A DNA stretch of 64,000 nucleotides from Bryobacteraceae bacterium (GTDB lineage: Bacteria > Acidobacteriota > Terriglobia > Bryobacterales > Bryobacteraceae), in the NCBI GenBank assembly GCA_023384675.1, contig JAHDVK010000017.1, positions 1 to 64,000 of the forward strand. The letters are read 5' to 3'. Positions 1-8,834 of the stretch are shown in pieces (position 1 is the stretch's first letter; every line of letters starts with the position of its first letter). The translations under genes were made by a program, and so were the position numbers. The notes beneath the pieces are model-generated. The model worked only from the letters and a program-made list of their open reading frames with translations. It searched no databases and was not told the DNA's origin.

Positions 1-360
1 TGGAAGCAAGCTGAATTGCGATTTGAATGACTTTATATTATGCGGGGCTTAGTAAAGCCGGCGTTGAGTCTTCTCGTATTCACCATGGATTTCGCGATTC
101 CGGGGATCTGGGTTTCAGCGGTCCCGCAAGAGTGCCCCAATGCGCCCAAATTTTCTCCGAGGCAGAAAAGGCCCACGGTCTGACTTCATCGGCCCCGATG
201 CTCAATCCGCCATCCTTCGCAACCTTGCGCGGTTTTCGCCGGTTTGAGCCACCGCCACCGCCGGATGTCTCCGGCGCGCATCTGTGAGATCATCTGTTAA
301 CACTGGGTGAGCCGCCTGCGACGGACTACCTCCCGTAGTAGATGCGGCTCGGCAATCATC
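1..360. other. leading stretch with no gene recognised
   Basis: An 86-codon open frame runs through positions 27-287 but has no ribosome binding site, no recognisable domain and a composition like non-coding DNA, so it is not called. The stretch must hold the promoter of the downstream protein kinase gene, but no convincing -35/-10 pair was found. The left edge may cut a gene that ended before the window. Confidence 0.4.
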
Positions 361-3165
361 ATGGTCCGCCAGTCTGGACTTCTCATCGGTCCCTATGAAC
401 TGCTCTCGCCCATCGGTGCGGGCGGTATGGGCGAAGTCTGGCTCGCCCGCGACCAGAGGCTCGACCGTCAGGTGGCCATCAAGTTCGCCCACGAGAACTT
501 CTCCCGCCGGTTCGAACGCGAAGCCCGCGCAATCGCCGCACTGAATCATCCCCATATTGCGACCCTCTACGACATCGGCCCCGACTACCTCGTCATGGAG
601 CATGTCGACGGACGTCCCCTCGACGGGCCCCGCTCCCCCGCCGAAGTCCTCGCGCTTGCCGCTCAACTCGCCTCTGCCCTCGCCGCGGCCCACGCCCGCG
701 GCATCGTTCATCGCGACCTCAAGCCCGCCAATATCCTCCTCACCGCCGCCGGCGTCAAACTGCTCGACTTCGGTCTCGCGCGCAGATCGGACCCCGATCC
801 CGATCCGAATGCGCCCACCATGGAAGTCACCGCGCAGGGCCTGGTCAGCGGTACCCCGCAATTCATGTCTCCCGAACAGGCGCGCGGCCAGGACACTGGT
901 CCCGCCAGCGACCTCTTCTCCCTCGGCTCCGTACTGTACTTCTGCCTCACCGGACGCCCGCCCTTTCAAGGCTCCAGCAGTATCGACGTCCTGATGCAGG
1001 TGGTGCAGAGCCCGCCGCCGCCCCTGCCGCCCGAGTCCCCCACGCTGAATGCCATCATCCTCCGGCTTCTCGAAAAGGAGCCCGGCCGGCGCTTCGCCTC
1101 GGCGGACGAACTGTTGCGCGCCGTCACGCAAGCGTCCGCGCATACCGCCGCCGGCGAGGCGCCGACCGAATGGGTCGCCCCCGCGCCGCCGGCGCCCGCT
1201 CCGCAAAGGCGCTCTATCAGAGTTGTGCTGCTCGTCCTGGCGGCCCTGGTCCTCGTGGCCGCCGGCGCCTGGCGGATCGCCGCCCACCGGCCCCATCAAC
1301 CTTCGGCCGAGGCGCGCCGCTGGTTCGAGGAAGGCGCCAACGCTCTGCGCGACGGCACCTTCATCAAGGCCAGCCAGACCCTCGAACGGGCCGTCGCGCT
1401 CGATCCTCGCTACCGGCTTGCGTGGATTCGTCTTGCCGAAGCCTGGTCCGAACTCGACTCTTCCGACAAGGCCCGCGAGTCGATCCTGCAGGCCTCCGCG
1501 TTGCCCGCCCGCGGCGCGCCTGAAAGCGAAACTCTCCTGTTCGAGGCGGTCCAGTCCACGCTCACCGGCGACTACCGCACCGCGCTGCAGCGCCACGAGC
1601 GGATCCTCGAGTTGAGCGCCGAGGCGGAGCGGCCGGCGGCGCTTGTGGACCTGGGCCGCGCCTGTGAAAAGGCCGATCAGCCCTCCGAGGCGATCGCCCA
1701 CTACCAGCAGGCCGCCCGCCTGAGCCCGCGGTTCGCAGCGGCCTTTCTCCGTCTCGGCGTCCTGCAGGCGCGGCGGCAGGATACCGCCGGCGCCGAGTCG
1801 GCCTTTGCCGAAGCAGCCGGCCATTACCAGCGCCTCGGCAGTAGCGAAGGTGTTGTCGAGGTTCAGTACCAACGCGCCGTCATGCTCAACCGCGCCGGCA
1901 AGTACGACGAGGCCGGCCGCCTCATCGTCGCCACTCTCGACCTCGCCCGCCACGCCCAGGCCCCCCATCAGCAGATCGCTCTACTGCTGCAGAAAAGCAT
2001 CGTCGCCGCCCGCCAGGGCCGCATCGACGATGCGCGCGCCGAGGCCTCCTCGGCCATCGACCTCGCTCGCCGCGCCCAACTGGAGAGCTTCGTCGCTCGC
2101 GGACTGATCGACCTCGGCAACGCCCACTTCCTCGGCCGGAATCCCGCGGCCGCCGAGGACCAGTTCTCTCAAGCCCTCGATTATGCCCGCCGCTGGAAGA
2201 ACCGCCGCACCGAGGCGCGCGCCCTGCTCAGCCTCGGCAGCCTCCACATCCAGAGCGGCGATCTTGAGCGCGGCGTCCCCCATGTCGAATCCGCCCTCAC
2301 GTACTACCGCGCCGCCGGGTCGCGCAACGAAACCATCCAGGGCCTCATCCTCCTCGGCCGCGCCGCCCGTGACCGCAACGACTTCCCCAAAGCCGAAGCC
2401 CTCTTCGAGGAACAATTGACCTTTGCCCGCCAGGCCGGGTTGAGCGAGGCCGCCGCCAATGCCCTCCACGGTCTCGCCTCCCTCGCGTTGCGGCGCGAGC
2501 GCTATGCCGGCGCCTCCGCCCGCTTCCGCGAAGAACTCGCTTCGCTCGGCTCCGGCGCCACTCCCACCCAGCGCGCCTACGCTCTGCTCGGCCTCGCCTC
2601 GGCGGAAGCCTTGTTGGGACGGACGCAGGAGGCCCGCCGCCTGCAAGCCGAAGCCCTCGACGCGGTAGGCTCCCTCGGCACCGCTGCAACCATACTCCAG
2701 CGGCGCGAGCAGCAGTTGCAGCACTTGGCGCTCATCGAACGGCGGGCCGAATCGCTCGCGCCCCTGCTGCGGCAAGCCCCCTCCGGCGACCCCGCCATCG
2801 CCGCCAACGCCTGCCTCGCCGCCGGCCTGTTGCGCTCCCTCGCCGCTGCCCGCGTCCACTGCCCCGGCGCCCCGCCGGTCGCCGCCTCCGAAACTTGGCT
2901 GGACCTCGGCCTGCCCGGCGAAGCCGAATCGGCCGCGCGGAACGCGCTCGAAGAGGCCCTTCGCCTCGGCTTGCCCGAATCCGGATTCCGCGCCGCCCTG
3001 GTCCTCGCCCGCCTCGCCCCGGACGACCCCGACCGCCGCCGCGCCGCCCGCGAGGCCTGGGAATCTCTCCGCGCAACTCTGCCCCCCACCGATGCCCATT
3101 CCTACGCCACGCGCCCCGATGCGCGCCGGCGATTGCAGTTGCTGCAAGCCCTGAATCCGTCTTGA
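361..3165 (+). CDS. Ser/Thr protein kinase with C-terminal TPR repeats (PknB type)
   Basis: Membrane-anchored Hanks-type kinase of 934 residues. The kinase domain (about 10-265) has the glycine loop GAGGMGEV (19-26), the VAIK lysine at 41, the catalytic HRDLKPAN (Asp119), DFG (136-138) and the SPEQ form of the APE motif. A linker rich in Ala and Pro follows, then one transmembrane helix (about 288-306) and a long C-terminal part of degenerate TPR helical pairs (about 315-900). The topology suggests a cytoplasmic kinase with TPRs on the other side of the membrane. The ATG at 361 was chosen over an upstream start at 307 because the kinase fold begins directly after it; the 18 extra residues look random. 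Substrates cannot be inferred. Acidobacteria carry many such kinases. Confidence 0.93.
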   Translation: MVRQSGLLIGPYELLSPIGAGGMGEVWLARDQRLDRQVAIKFAHENFSRRFEREARAIAALNHPHIATLYDIGPDYLVMEHVDGRPLDGPRSPAEVLALAAQLASALAAAHARGIVHRDLKPANILLTAAGVKLLDFGLARRSDPDPDPNAPTMEVTAQGLVSGTPQFMSPEQARGQDTGPASDLFSLGSVLYFCLTGRPPFQGSSSIDVLMQVVQSPPPPLPPESPTLNAIILRLLEKEPGRRFASADELLRAVTQASAHTAAGEAPTEWVAPAPPAPAPQRRSIRVVLLVLAALVLVAAGAWRIAAHRPHQPSAEARRWFEEGANALRDGTFIKASQTLERAVALDPRYRLAWIRLAEAWSELDSSDKARESILQASALPARGAPESETLLFEAVQSTLTGDYRTALQRHERILELSAEAERPAALVDLGRACEKADQPSEAIAHYQQAARLSPRFAAAFLRLGVLQARRQDTAGAESAFAEAAGHYQRLGSSEGVVEVQYQRAVMLNRAGKYDEAGRLIVATLDLARHAQAPHQQIALLLQKSIVAARQGRIDDARAEASSAIDLARRAQLESFVARGLIDLGNAHFLGRNPAAAEDQFSQALDYARRWKNRRTEARALLSLGSLHIQSGDLERGVPHVESALTYYRAAGSRNETIQGLILLGRAARDRNDFPKAEALFEEQLTFARQAGLSEAAANALHGLASLALRRERYAGASARFREELASLGSGATPTQRAYALLGLASAEALLGRTQEARRLQAEALDAVGSLGTAATILQRREQQLQHLALIERRAESLAPLLRQAPSGDPAIAANACLAAGLLRSLAAARVHCPGAPPVAASETWLDLGLPGEAESAARNALEEALRLGLPESGFRAALVLARLAPDDPDRRRAAREAWESLRATLPPTDAHSYATRPDARRRLQLLQALNPS

Positions 3166-3188
3166 CCGCTGGAAGGAGTACTTCACAA

Positions 3189-3707
3189 ATGCTTAAACGA
3201 CAACTTCGCTTCGCTCTCCCCCTCACCCTGGGCCTCATCGCCCTCGGTCTCACCTTTGCGCAGGACCGCGGCGGCGACCCGCCCATCATTATTGGGGATG
3301 GTTCTCTCATCCTCAAATCCCCGCGCGCGCCCTGGACAAACTGGCAAGCCAACTCCGGCGCCGAACGCAGCTTCCCCGATGCCGAAATCGCCATCGCCTC
3401 CCTGCGCATCGAGAGCCCCGGCAACGATACCTCGCTCGACCTCAACGGCCGCCGTGCCCGCGTGACCGTCACCTCCGGTCCCAACCGCATCGAGGTCTTC
3501 ACCTTCGCCAATGGCCGCGGCCTCCGCCTCCGCCTCCGCGGAAAGAACTTCTCCGACTTCCGCCCCTCCGGCGACGACCCCGCCGCTCTCGTGCTCGAAA
3601 CCACCGATACCATCTCCGCCATCGAGGTCCAACGCGACGGTCAGACCATCCTCGACCTGAAAGGCCTCAAGCCCAAGACCACCGTCACCTTTCTCCCGCC
3701 TGAGTAA
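3189..3707 (+). CDS. hypothetical secreted protein
   Basis: Protein of 172 residues opening with a clear Sec signal peptide (basic MLKRQ, hydrophobic core to about residue 24, cleavage near TFAQ). The ATG at 3189 is preceded by GGAAGGAG about 10 bases upstream, which decides the start over a longer open frame. The mature part is beta-rich by composition and has no motif I recognise. It lies 23 bases after the kinase gene on the same strand, so the two are probably co-transcribed; a link to signalling at the envelope is only inference. Confidence 0.75.
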   Translation: MLKRQLRFALPLTLGLIALGLTFAQDRGGDPPIIIGDGSLILKSPRAPWTNWQANSGAERSFPDAEIAIASLRIESPGNDTSLDLNGRRARVTVTSGPNRIEVFTFANGRGLRLRLRGKNFSDFRPSGDDPAALVLETTDTISAIEVQRDGQTILDLKGLKPKTTVTFLPPE

Positions 3708-3813
3708 GGTACGAAGGGCACACACCGGCGGCTATCGCATTTTCAAAGACCCAGAGCCGTCGTAGGGCGCGCAAGCTGCTGACGGAACTGATCGGAGACC
3801 CCGCAAAAGTTGG

Positions 3814-3847
3814 GCGGGCTTTAGCCCGCGCGGGGCTTCAGCCCCGC
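3814..3847. repeat. REP-like double palindrome
   Basis: Two adjacent perfect hairpins: GCGGGC-TTTA-GCCCGC (3814-3829) and GCGGGGC-TTCA-GCCCCGC (3830-3847). The paired short hairpins with 4-base loops match the architecture of repetitive extragenic palindromes. They lie about 40 bases upstream of a remnant of the transposase family that mobilises such elements. No T-run follows, so a rho-independent terminator is less likely, although the element does sit 3' of a gene. Confidence 0.6.
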
Positions 3848-3884
3848 CCCAACAGACCATTTACCCCAGCCGCTCCAAATACCG

Positions 3885-4118
3885 GACCTGGTCCCTTGGC
3901 GTGCCCGCCACACGCCAGAAACCTGGAAGTTATTCCTGGACAAGGGGTTACTGGAGGCCGCCCTGATCGGGCGAATCCGCGACGCCACCGAACGCGGCCA
4001 CCCTCTGGGCGACGAAGCGTTCGTCCAGCGGGTCCGGGAAGAATGGAAGGCGCAGAACGCGCAGCCCCCGGCAGAACCGCCGGAAACCGTCATAAACCAT
4101 GAAATGGCAGCGGCGTAA
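3885..4118 (+). pseudogene. remnant of REP-associated (IS200-like) tyrosine transposase, C-terminal part
   Basis: The frame 3885-4118 reads through a stretch with IRDATERGHPLGDEAF followed by VQRVREEW and a TAA stop. This pattern (IR-AT-x-G-x-PLG-x-x-x-F) is typical of the C-terminus of REP-associated Y1-type transposases. Nothing resembling the catalytic HUH and Tyr region is found upstream, and the preceding DNA is the hairpin repeat, so only about 77 codons survive. The evidence is motif resemblance only; a BLASTP of these residues would settle it. Confidence 0.55.
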
Positions 4119-4371
4119 AGAAAGGTGTTCACCAATCTTGACGAAAAGCGTTTGGGTACCGAGGTCTGACCCATCTGCCCCATCTGCATTCAGCCAAGCC
4201 GCAATCGGCCCCCGGCCACTTCGGTCTACTTCTGCCGCTGCGGCCCAAAGTTCACCGATCAGAGAAGTTCCGCTCGGATCAGGATCATCGTCCACCACCA
4301 TGCAACTGCCCTCCAGCGTGCTAGTATTGGGCTGAGATCTGCGGGCCCTGATCGTTCCATGCGAAGGCGAA

Positions 4372-6141
4372 ATGCGTTCTCCAAAGTCCAAACCAGGGAC
4401 GAATAAAACCGTTTCAGGCGGTCTCGTGAAGTGCTTAACCGGCATCCACGGACTTGACGAGATTACACTGGGCGGTCTTCCGCGAGGACGCCCAACTCTT
4501 GTCTGTGGAGGCGCTGGGTGCGGGAAGACGTTGCTGGGCATGGAATTCCTGGTCCGTGGAGCAACGCAGTTCGGCGAACCCGGCGTTTGCCTTTCTTTTG
4601 AAGAGACGGCCGAGGAACTCGCCGACAATGTGGCATCGCTCGGGTTTAATCTGGCCACTCTAATCAAGAATAAGAAGCTGGCGATCGATCATATCTATCT
4701 GGACCGGAGTCTGATCGAGGAAACCGGCGAATACGATTTGGAAGCGCTGTTCGTGCGGCTCGGGCACGCAGTGGATTCGATAGGAGCCAAAAGGGTGCTC
4801 CTCGATAGTGTGGAGGCGTTATTCGCCGGGCTGAAAAAACAAATGGTCTTGCGAGCCGAACTGCGGCGTTTATTCCGCTGGCTGAAGGAAAGGCATCTCA
4901 CCACCATCGTGACCGGAGAGCGCGGAGTGCACACCCTCACCCGTCACGGACTGGAAGAGTATCTTACGGACTGCGTCATCCTGCTCGATCACCGGGTCAC
5001 CGAAACGGTCTTGACGCGGCGTCTGCGCGTCGTCAAATACCGCGGCTCCACGCACGGCACGAACGAGTATCCTTTCCTGATTGAGAGCGACGGCATCTCC
5101 GTGTTGCCAGTGACTTCAATCGATCTTAAGTACGCGGCAAGCAACGACCGGGTATCGACGGGCGTTCCCGCTTTGGACTCGATGTTCGGGGGCAACGGCT
5201 ACTTTCGGGGCAGCAGCATTCTGGTTTCCGGAACGTCAGGCACGGGGAAAACGAGCCTGACAGCGCATTTCGTCGATGCAGCGTGCGCCCGCGGAGAGAA
5301 ATGTGTGTTCTTCTCATTTGAAGAGTCCGCGAACCAGATCATGCGCAATATGCGGTCAATCGGAATTGATTTGAAGCGCTGGGTCGACAAGGACCTGCTG
5401 CATTTTCATTCGGTTCGACCGACGACATTTGGCCTGGAAATGCATCTGGTTAAGATCCATAAGATCATCAAGGAGTTTGGTCCCAAAATCGTCGTGGTGG
5501 ATCCGGTAACGGGATTACTGCATGCCGGCACTGAATCCGAGACCAAGAGCATTCTGCTGCGTCTGATCGATTTTCTGAAAGAGAAGCAGATCACTGCCGT
5601 CCTGACGACCTTGACCAGCGGCGCGAATCCGCAAGAGCAGACGGAGGTCGACATTTCTTCGCTGGTGGATGCGTGGCTGCTGCTGCGCGATATCGAGAGC
5701 GGGGGTGAGCGGAACCGGGGCATCTATGTGCTCAAGGCGCGCGGGATTGCCCATTCGAATCAGATTCGCGAGTTTCTATTGACCAGTCATGGCATCGAGT
5801 TGCGGGAGATCTATTTGGGCGAAGCGGGGCTGCTCACCGGCTCCGCCCGCGTGACGCAGGAAGCGAAAGATGCATCCGCGGCTTTGCTGGGCCGGCAGAA
5901 AATTCGAAGGAAGCAGTTGCTTCTCGAACGCAAGCGAAAGGCGCTGGACTCTCAGATCGCCGCCCTCCAACTGGACCTTGAGACCGAGGAGCAGGAATTG
6001 CAGCAGATCATTGCCCAGGAGAAGCTGAAAGTGGCGAAATGCGAGCGGGACCGGGGCGAGATGGCCAACAGCCGCTCTGCAAATAAAGGTCCGCGCGGAG
6101 GAAATGGCGGGAGCGCTAAAGCCCGTAGAGGCGGGATATAA
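4372..6141 (+). CDS. kaiC: KaiC-family double-RecA ATPase/kinase
   Basis: Protein of 589 residues with two KaiC domains. CI has Walker A GGAGCGKT (46-53) and the Glu pair E77/E78 in SFEET. CII has Walker A GTSGTGKT (287-294) and E317/E318 in SFEES. In cyanobacterial KaiC the CII autophosphorylation sites are a Ser-Thr pair at 431/432; the aligned segment here, DISSLVDAW, gives Ser429-Ser430. The C-terminus (about 505-560) is a long charged coiled coil ending in a Gly/Arg-rich tail, not the short A-loop tail of clock KaiC. The ATG at 4372 follows a weak AAGGCG. Two kaiB genes and a sensor kinase follow in tight succession and there is no kaiA. The likely role is a KaiBC-type signalling or timing switch; circadian function is not implied. 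The region appears lower in GC than its neighbours. Confidence 0.93.
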   Translation: MRSPKSKPGTNKTVSGGLVKCLTGIHGLDEITLGGLPRGRPTLVCGGAGCGKTLLGMEFLVRGATQFGEPGVCLSFEETAEELADNVASLGFNLATLIKNKKLAIDHIYLDRSLIEETGEYDLEALFVRLGHAVDSIGAKRVLLDSVEALFAGLKKQMVLRAELRRLFRWLKERHLTTIVTGERGVHTLTRHGLEEYLTDCVILLDHRVTETVLTRRLRVVKYRGSTHGTNEYPFLIESDGISVLPVTSIDLKYAASNDRVSTGVPALDSMFGGNGYFRGSSILVSGTSGTGKTSLTAHFVDAACARGEKCVFFSFEESANQIMRNMRSIGIDLKRWVDKDLLHFHSVRPTTFGLEMHLVKIHKIIKEFGPKIVVVDPVTGLLHAGTESETKSILLRLIDFLKEKQITAVLTTLTSGANPQEQTEVDISSLVDAWLLLRDIESGGERNRGIYVLKARGIAHSNQIREFLLTSHGIELREIYLGEAGLLTGSARVTQEAKDASAALLGRQKIRRKQLLLERKRKALDSQIAALQLDLETEEQELQQIIAQEKLKVAKCERDRGEMANSRSANKGPRGGNGGSAKARRGGI

Positions 6142-6142
6142 A

Positions 6143-6460
6143 ATGGCGACGACATCGAAGCGTGCCGTGGACAAGGCCGCAATCGCAAAATGGGAATTGA
6201 AGCTGTATGTTGCGGGACAGACCGCGAAATCACTCCAGGCTTTCGCGAACCTGAAACAGATCTGCGAGGAACATCTGGCAGGCGAATATCACATCGAAGT
6301 CGTCGACTTGCTACAGAACCCGCAACTGGCAAAGGGCGATCAGATTTTCGCGCTTCCGACTCTTGTGCGAAAGCTCCCGGAGCCGGTTCGGAAAATCATC
6401 GGTGACCTGTCAAATACGGAGCGGGTGCTGGTCGGCCTCGACCTGCAGCCGCGACAATAA
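6143..6460 (+). CDS. kaiB: KaiB-family protein (first of two)
   Basis: A 105-residue thioredoxin-like protein. Recognisable KaiB signatures are LKLYVAGQT near the N-terminus, [12 protein letters not shown] in the middle, and LPTLVRKLP with [16 protein letters not shown] at the end. In cyanobacteria KaiB changes fold and binds the KaiC CI ring. The ATG at 6143 lies one base after the kaiC stop, implying translational coupling. An alternative ATG at 6104, inside kaiC and behind GGAGGA, would add 13 residues; neither start is certain. The C-terminus stops soon after the GLDL motif, as in ordinary KaiB. Confidence 0.9.
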   Translation: MATTSKRAVDKAAIAKWELKLYVAGQTAKSLQAFANLKQICEEHLAGEYHIEVVDLLQNPQLAKGDQIFALPTLVRKLPEPVRKIIGDLSNTERVLVGLDLQPRQ

Positions 6461-6471
6461 GCGAGGGAAGT

Positions 6472-6852
6472 ATGAAACGCTTAAAGACGGCTGACAGCAC
6501 AAAGGCATTCGAGGATGCTCTCGCCGAAAAACCCGACGTGGCGCGCTACTATTTGCGCCTCTTCATAACCGGAACCACCCCTAGGTGCGCTCGCGCCATC
6601 GAAAATATTCGAGCCATTTGTGAGGCTAACCTGCCTGGCCGATACGACCTGGAAGTCATCGATATCTATCAACATCCGGAGCAGGCCAAGCCGGAGCAGA
6701 TTGTCGTTACGCCGACACTGGTCAAGAAACTACCACTCCCATTCCGCAGGATGATCGGGGATCTGTCCGACAACGAGCGCGTCCTGGTCGGGTTGGACAT
6801 TGTCCGGAGTCCGCGGCCGGCCACCGCGCCGGAGAAGGAACATGGCACCTGA
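6472..6852 (+). CDS. KaiB-family protein (second, divergent copy)
   Basis: A 126-residue KaiB paralogue starting 11 bases after the first. It has a longer N-terminus (about 25 residues before LRLFITGTT), the core motifs VIDIYQHPEQA and TPTLVKKLP, and [16 protein letters not shown] followed by a Pro-rich tail. The two copies differ clearly across the first half, so this is an old duplication or separate acquisition rather than a recent tandem copy. Its end overlaps the kinase gene by 11 bases. Two KaiBs beside one KaiC could let the module exchange partners; this is inference. Confidence 0.9.
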   Translation: MKRLKTADSTKAFEDALAEKPDVARYYLRLFITGTTPRCARAIENIRAICEANLPGRYDLEVIDIYQHPEQAKPEQIVVTPTLVKKLPLPFRRMIGDLSDNERVLVGLDIVRSPRPATAPEKEHGT

Positions 6853-8467
6853 TACACGGCCCGAAACTCGAGAGGAGCTACTGGAGCACAATCGAAATCT
6901 GCAATCACGCCTGGATGAGGCCGAGGAAATTCTCCGTGCGCTGAGGGATGGCGAAGTAGACGCGATCGTCGCTGCGGGTCCAGAGGGCGACCGAATCTAT
7001 ACGCTCAAGGGTGCGGATAATGCGTACCGGATCATGGTCGAGGAGATGGGGGAAGGCGCGCTCACTCTTTCGCTGGACGGCCTGATCCTATTCTCCAACG
7101 AGCACTTTGCCGCCATGCTCCGTCGTCCTCTTGAACGGGTGATTGGCGAGCACCTGGAAGATTTTTTCGTCCCGGAAGATACGGGCTTAGTCTCCGCGCT
7201 GCTCAAAAGTGCGGGCAGAAGGAAAGCCGAGGTCCGCTTGAAAACGGACCATGGAGCCTCCATACCGGTCTACGTATCGGTTCAGAATGTGCTTCTGAAT
7301 GGAACAGCCTGTCTCTGCGTCATGGTCACGGATTTGAGCGACCAGAAGCGCTATGCGGAGATAGCCGCCGTGCTGGAGGCGGTCCCGGCGGGCGTCTTCA
7401 TTGCGCAGGATGCGGAGTGTCGAAGCATATTCGGCAATCGCATGGCATACGAGCTATTGCGTGCGCCGCCCGCAAGTAATGTCTCGATGTCTGCGCTTGA
7501 ACCGGAGAAGTCAATGCCTTGGCGCGCAGTCAAGGACGGCAGGGACATCCCGACCGAGGAATTGCCAATGCGGCTCGCCGCCCGCACTGGCAAGCGAGTG
7601 CGGGACTACGAGTTAGACCTCTTGTTCGATGATGGCGTTTGTCGATGCTGGCTCGGTAATGCCGTGCCGCTATTCGATCAAACGGGCCAGTCGCGCGGAG
7701 CCGTGGGTGCATTCATGGATATTACCGAGCGGCGGCGGACAGCGGAGGCGCTTGAGTCAGTCAATGACGACCTTCGCAGCCTTGGTAACGCCCTCACGCA
7801 GGACATTTCGGAGCCGCTGAGCACGGTAGTGAAATTCACAAGGCTACTGGCAGAGGAGTACCAGGGAAAGCTTGGCAAAGATGCAGAAACATATATTTCT
7901 GATTCCGTCGAGGCTGCTCTAAGAATCGAGACCCTCCTGAAGACCCTCCTGGCTTACTGGAGCGTGACGGAGCGCACCGGAGTGAATCTATCATCCGTAG
8001 ACTGCAACCAAATGCTGTCACGGACGCTGCAACACGTCCAGGTTGCGATCCAGGAATGCGGCGCGACGGTGACTTCTGGTACCTTGCCGACCCTGGTGGC
8101 CGATGAGTTGATGCTGGAGGAGGTTTTCCGCACACTGATTGGTAATGCGATTCGGTATAGGGGGGAAGCAACGCCCAGTATCCACATCTCTGCCGTACCC
8201 ACTTTCGATCGCTGGCTATTCTCGGTGCGGGACAACGGCATTGGCATTGACCCGATCCATGCTGAGAAGGTATTCGGCATGTTCAAGCGTCTGCACGGAA
8301 GCGAAATCCCCGGCACGGGCCTCGGACTGACACTTTGCAAAAAGATCGTTGAGCGTCACGGTGGACGCATTTGGGTCGAGCCGGCCGCCGAAGGGGGTTC
8401 GGCTTTCCGATTTACCATTCCGACCTCCCTGGACACAATCCTGGGATACTCGTCGCCAGAACCATAA
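6842..8467 (+). CDS. PAS sensor histidine kinase-like protein with a missing H-box histidine
   Basis: Protein of 541 residues with a coiled N-terminus containing the EEILRALRDGEVDAIV motif often seen in KaiBC-linked kinases, then two PAS-like regions (about 60-180 and 185-300), a DHp-type helix pair and a HATPase domain. The ATPase part is intact: N-box with GNAIRYRG, G1 DNGIGIDP and G2 GTGLGLTLCKK. The H-box reads LTQDISEPLS, so Gln320 (CAG at 7799-7801) stands where the usual SHDLQEPL motif has its phospho-accepting His. The protein should bind ATP but cannot autophosphorylate at the normal site. The ATG at 6842 has a GGAGAAGG site and overlaps kaiB2. No response regulator is adjacent. It may sense, act as a pseudokinase, or partner another kinase. 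Confidence 0.88.
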   Translation: MAPDTRPETREELLEHNRNLQSRLDEAEEILRALRDGEVDAIVAAGPEGDRIYTLKGADNAYRIMVEEMGEGALTLSLDGLILFSNEHFAAMLRRPLERVIGEHLEDFFVPEDTGLVSALLKSAGRRKAEVRLKTDHGASIPVYVSVQNVLLNGTACLCVMVTDLSDQKRYAEIAAVLEAVPAGVFIAQDAECRSIFGNRMAYELLRAPPASNVSMSALEPEKSMPWRAVKDGRDIPTEELPMRLAARTGKRVRDYELDLLFDDGVCRCWLGNAVPLFDQTGQSRGAVGAFMDITERRRTAEALESVNDDLRSLGNALTQDISEPLSTVVKFTRLLAEEYQGKLGKDAETYISDSVEAALRIETLLKTLLAYWSVTERTGVNLSSVDCNQMLSRTLQHVQVAIQECGATVTSGTLPTLVADELMLEEVFRTLIGNAIRYRGEATPSIHISAVPTFDRWLFSVRDNGIGIDPIHAEKVFGMFKRLHGSEIPGTGLGLTLCKKIVERHGGRIWVEPAAEGGSAFRFTIPTSLDTILGYSSPEP

Positions 8468-8834
8468 CAAAGCTCTGAAGTGATGAGGCTTCTGACGCGG
8501 TGTCCCCGGAGCCAGTACCTTTCCAACGCTGGTCAGCCGTCTCCAGGCCATCCGGGGCCATCCGCAATCCGCGCCATCCGGGACAGCCTGACCCGTCCCA
8601 CAGCACTTTTTAGATCCAACTGATTCAAAAGCACTTCTTCGCAGCGGCACCCCGGTTTGCGCAGCCGTCGCGACGTTCGCGGGTGCCTCGTGCGCCGGAA
8701 GTGCTCGTATTTTCAGTCGCTTACGATTTCGTAGAAAAGTGCGCTGGGGCGGGCCAGGCTGCCCCGCGCCTGCCCCCGCGCCGATCCCATGGTCGCCCTC
8801 CGTCAGGAGTAGCGATAAGCTATGGGGAATCGCC
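8468..8834. other. intergenic stretch after the kai operon
   Basis: This 367-base stretch has no credible open frame. Short direct repeats of GCCATCCGGG-like sequence occur around 8545-8585, and a segment near 8580 resembles phrases that recur between genes in related GC-rich genomes. No terminator hairpin with a T-run was found after the kinase gene. The promoter of the downstream secreted ceramidase-family gene should lie here but was not identified. Confidence 0.4.

Noticed and set aside
202-1968. Long open frame (588 codons) on the minus strand opposite the protein kinase
   Set aside because: It is the mirror of a strongly coding gene with GC-rich third positions, a known artefact in such DNA. 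Its protein is Gly/Arg-rich with no domain and no ribosome site.
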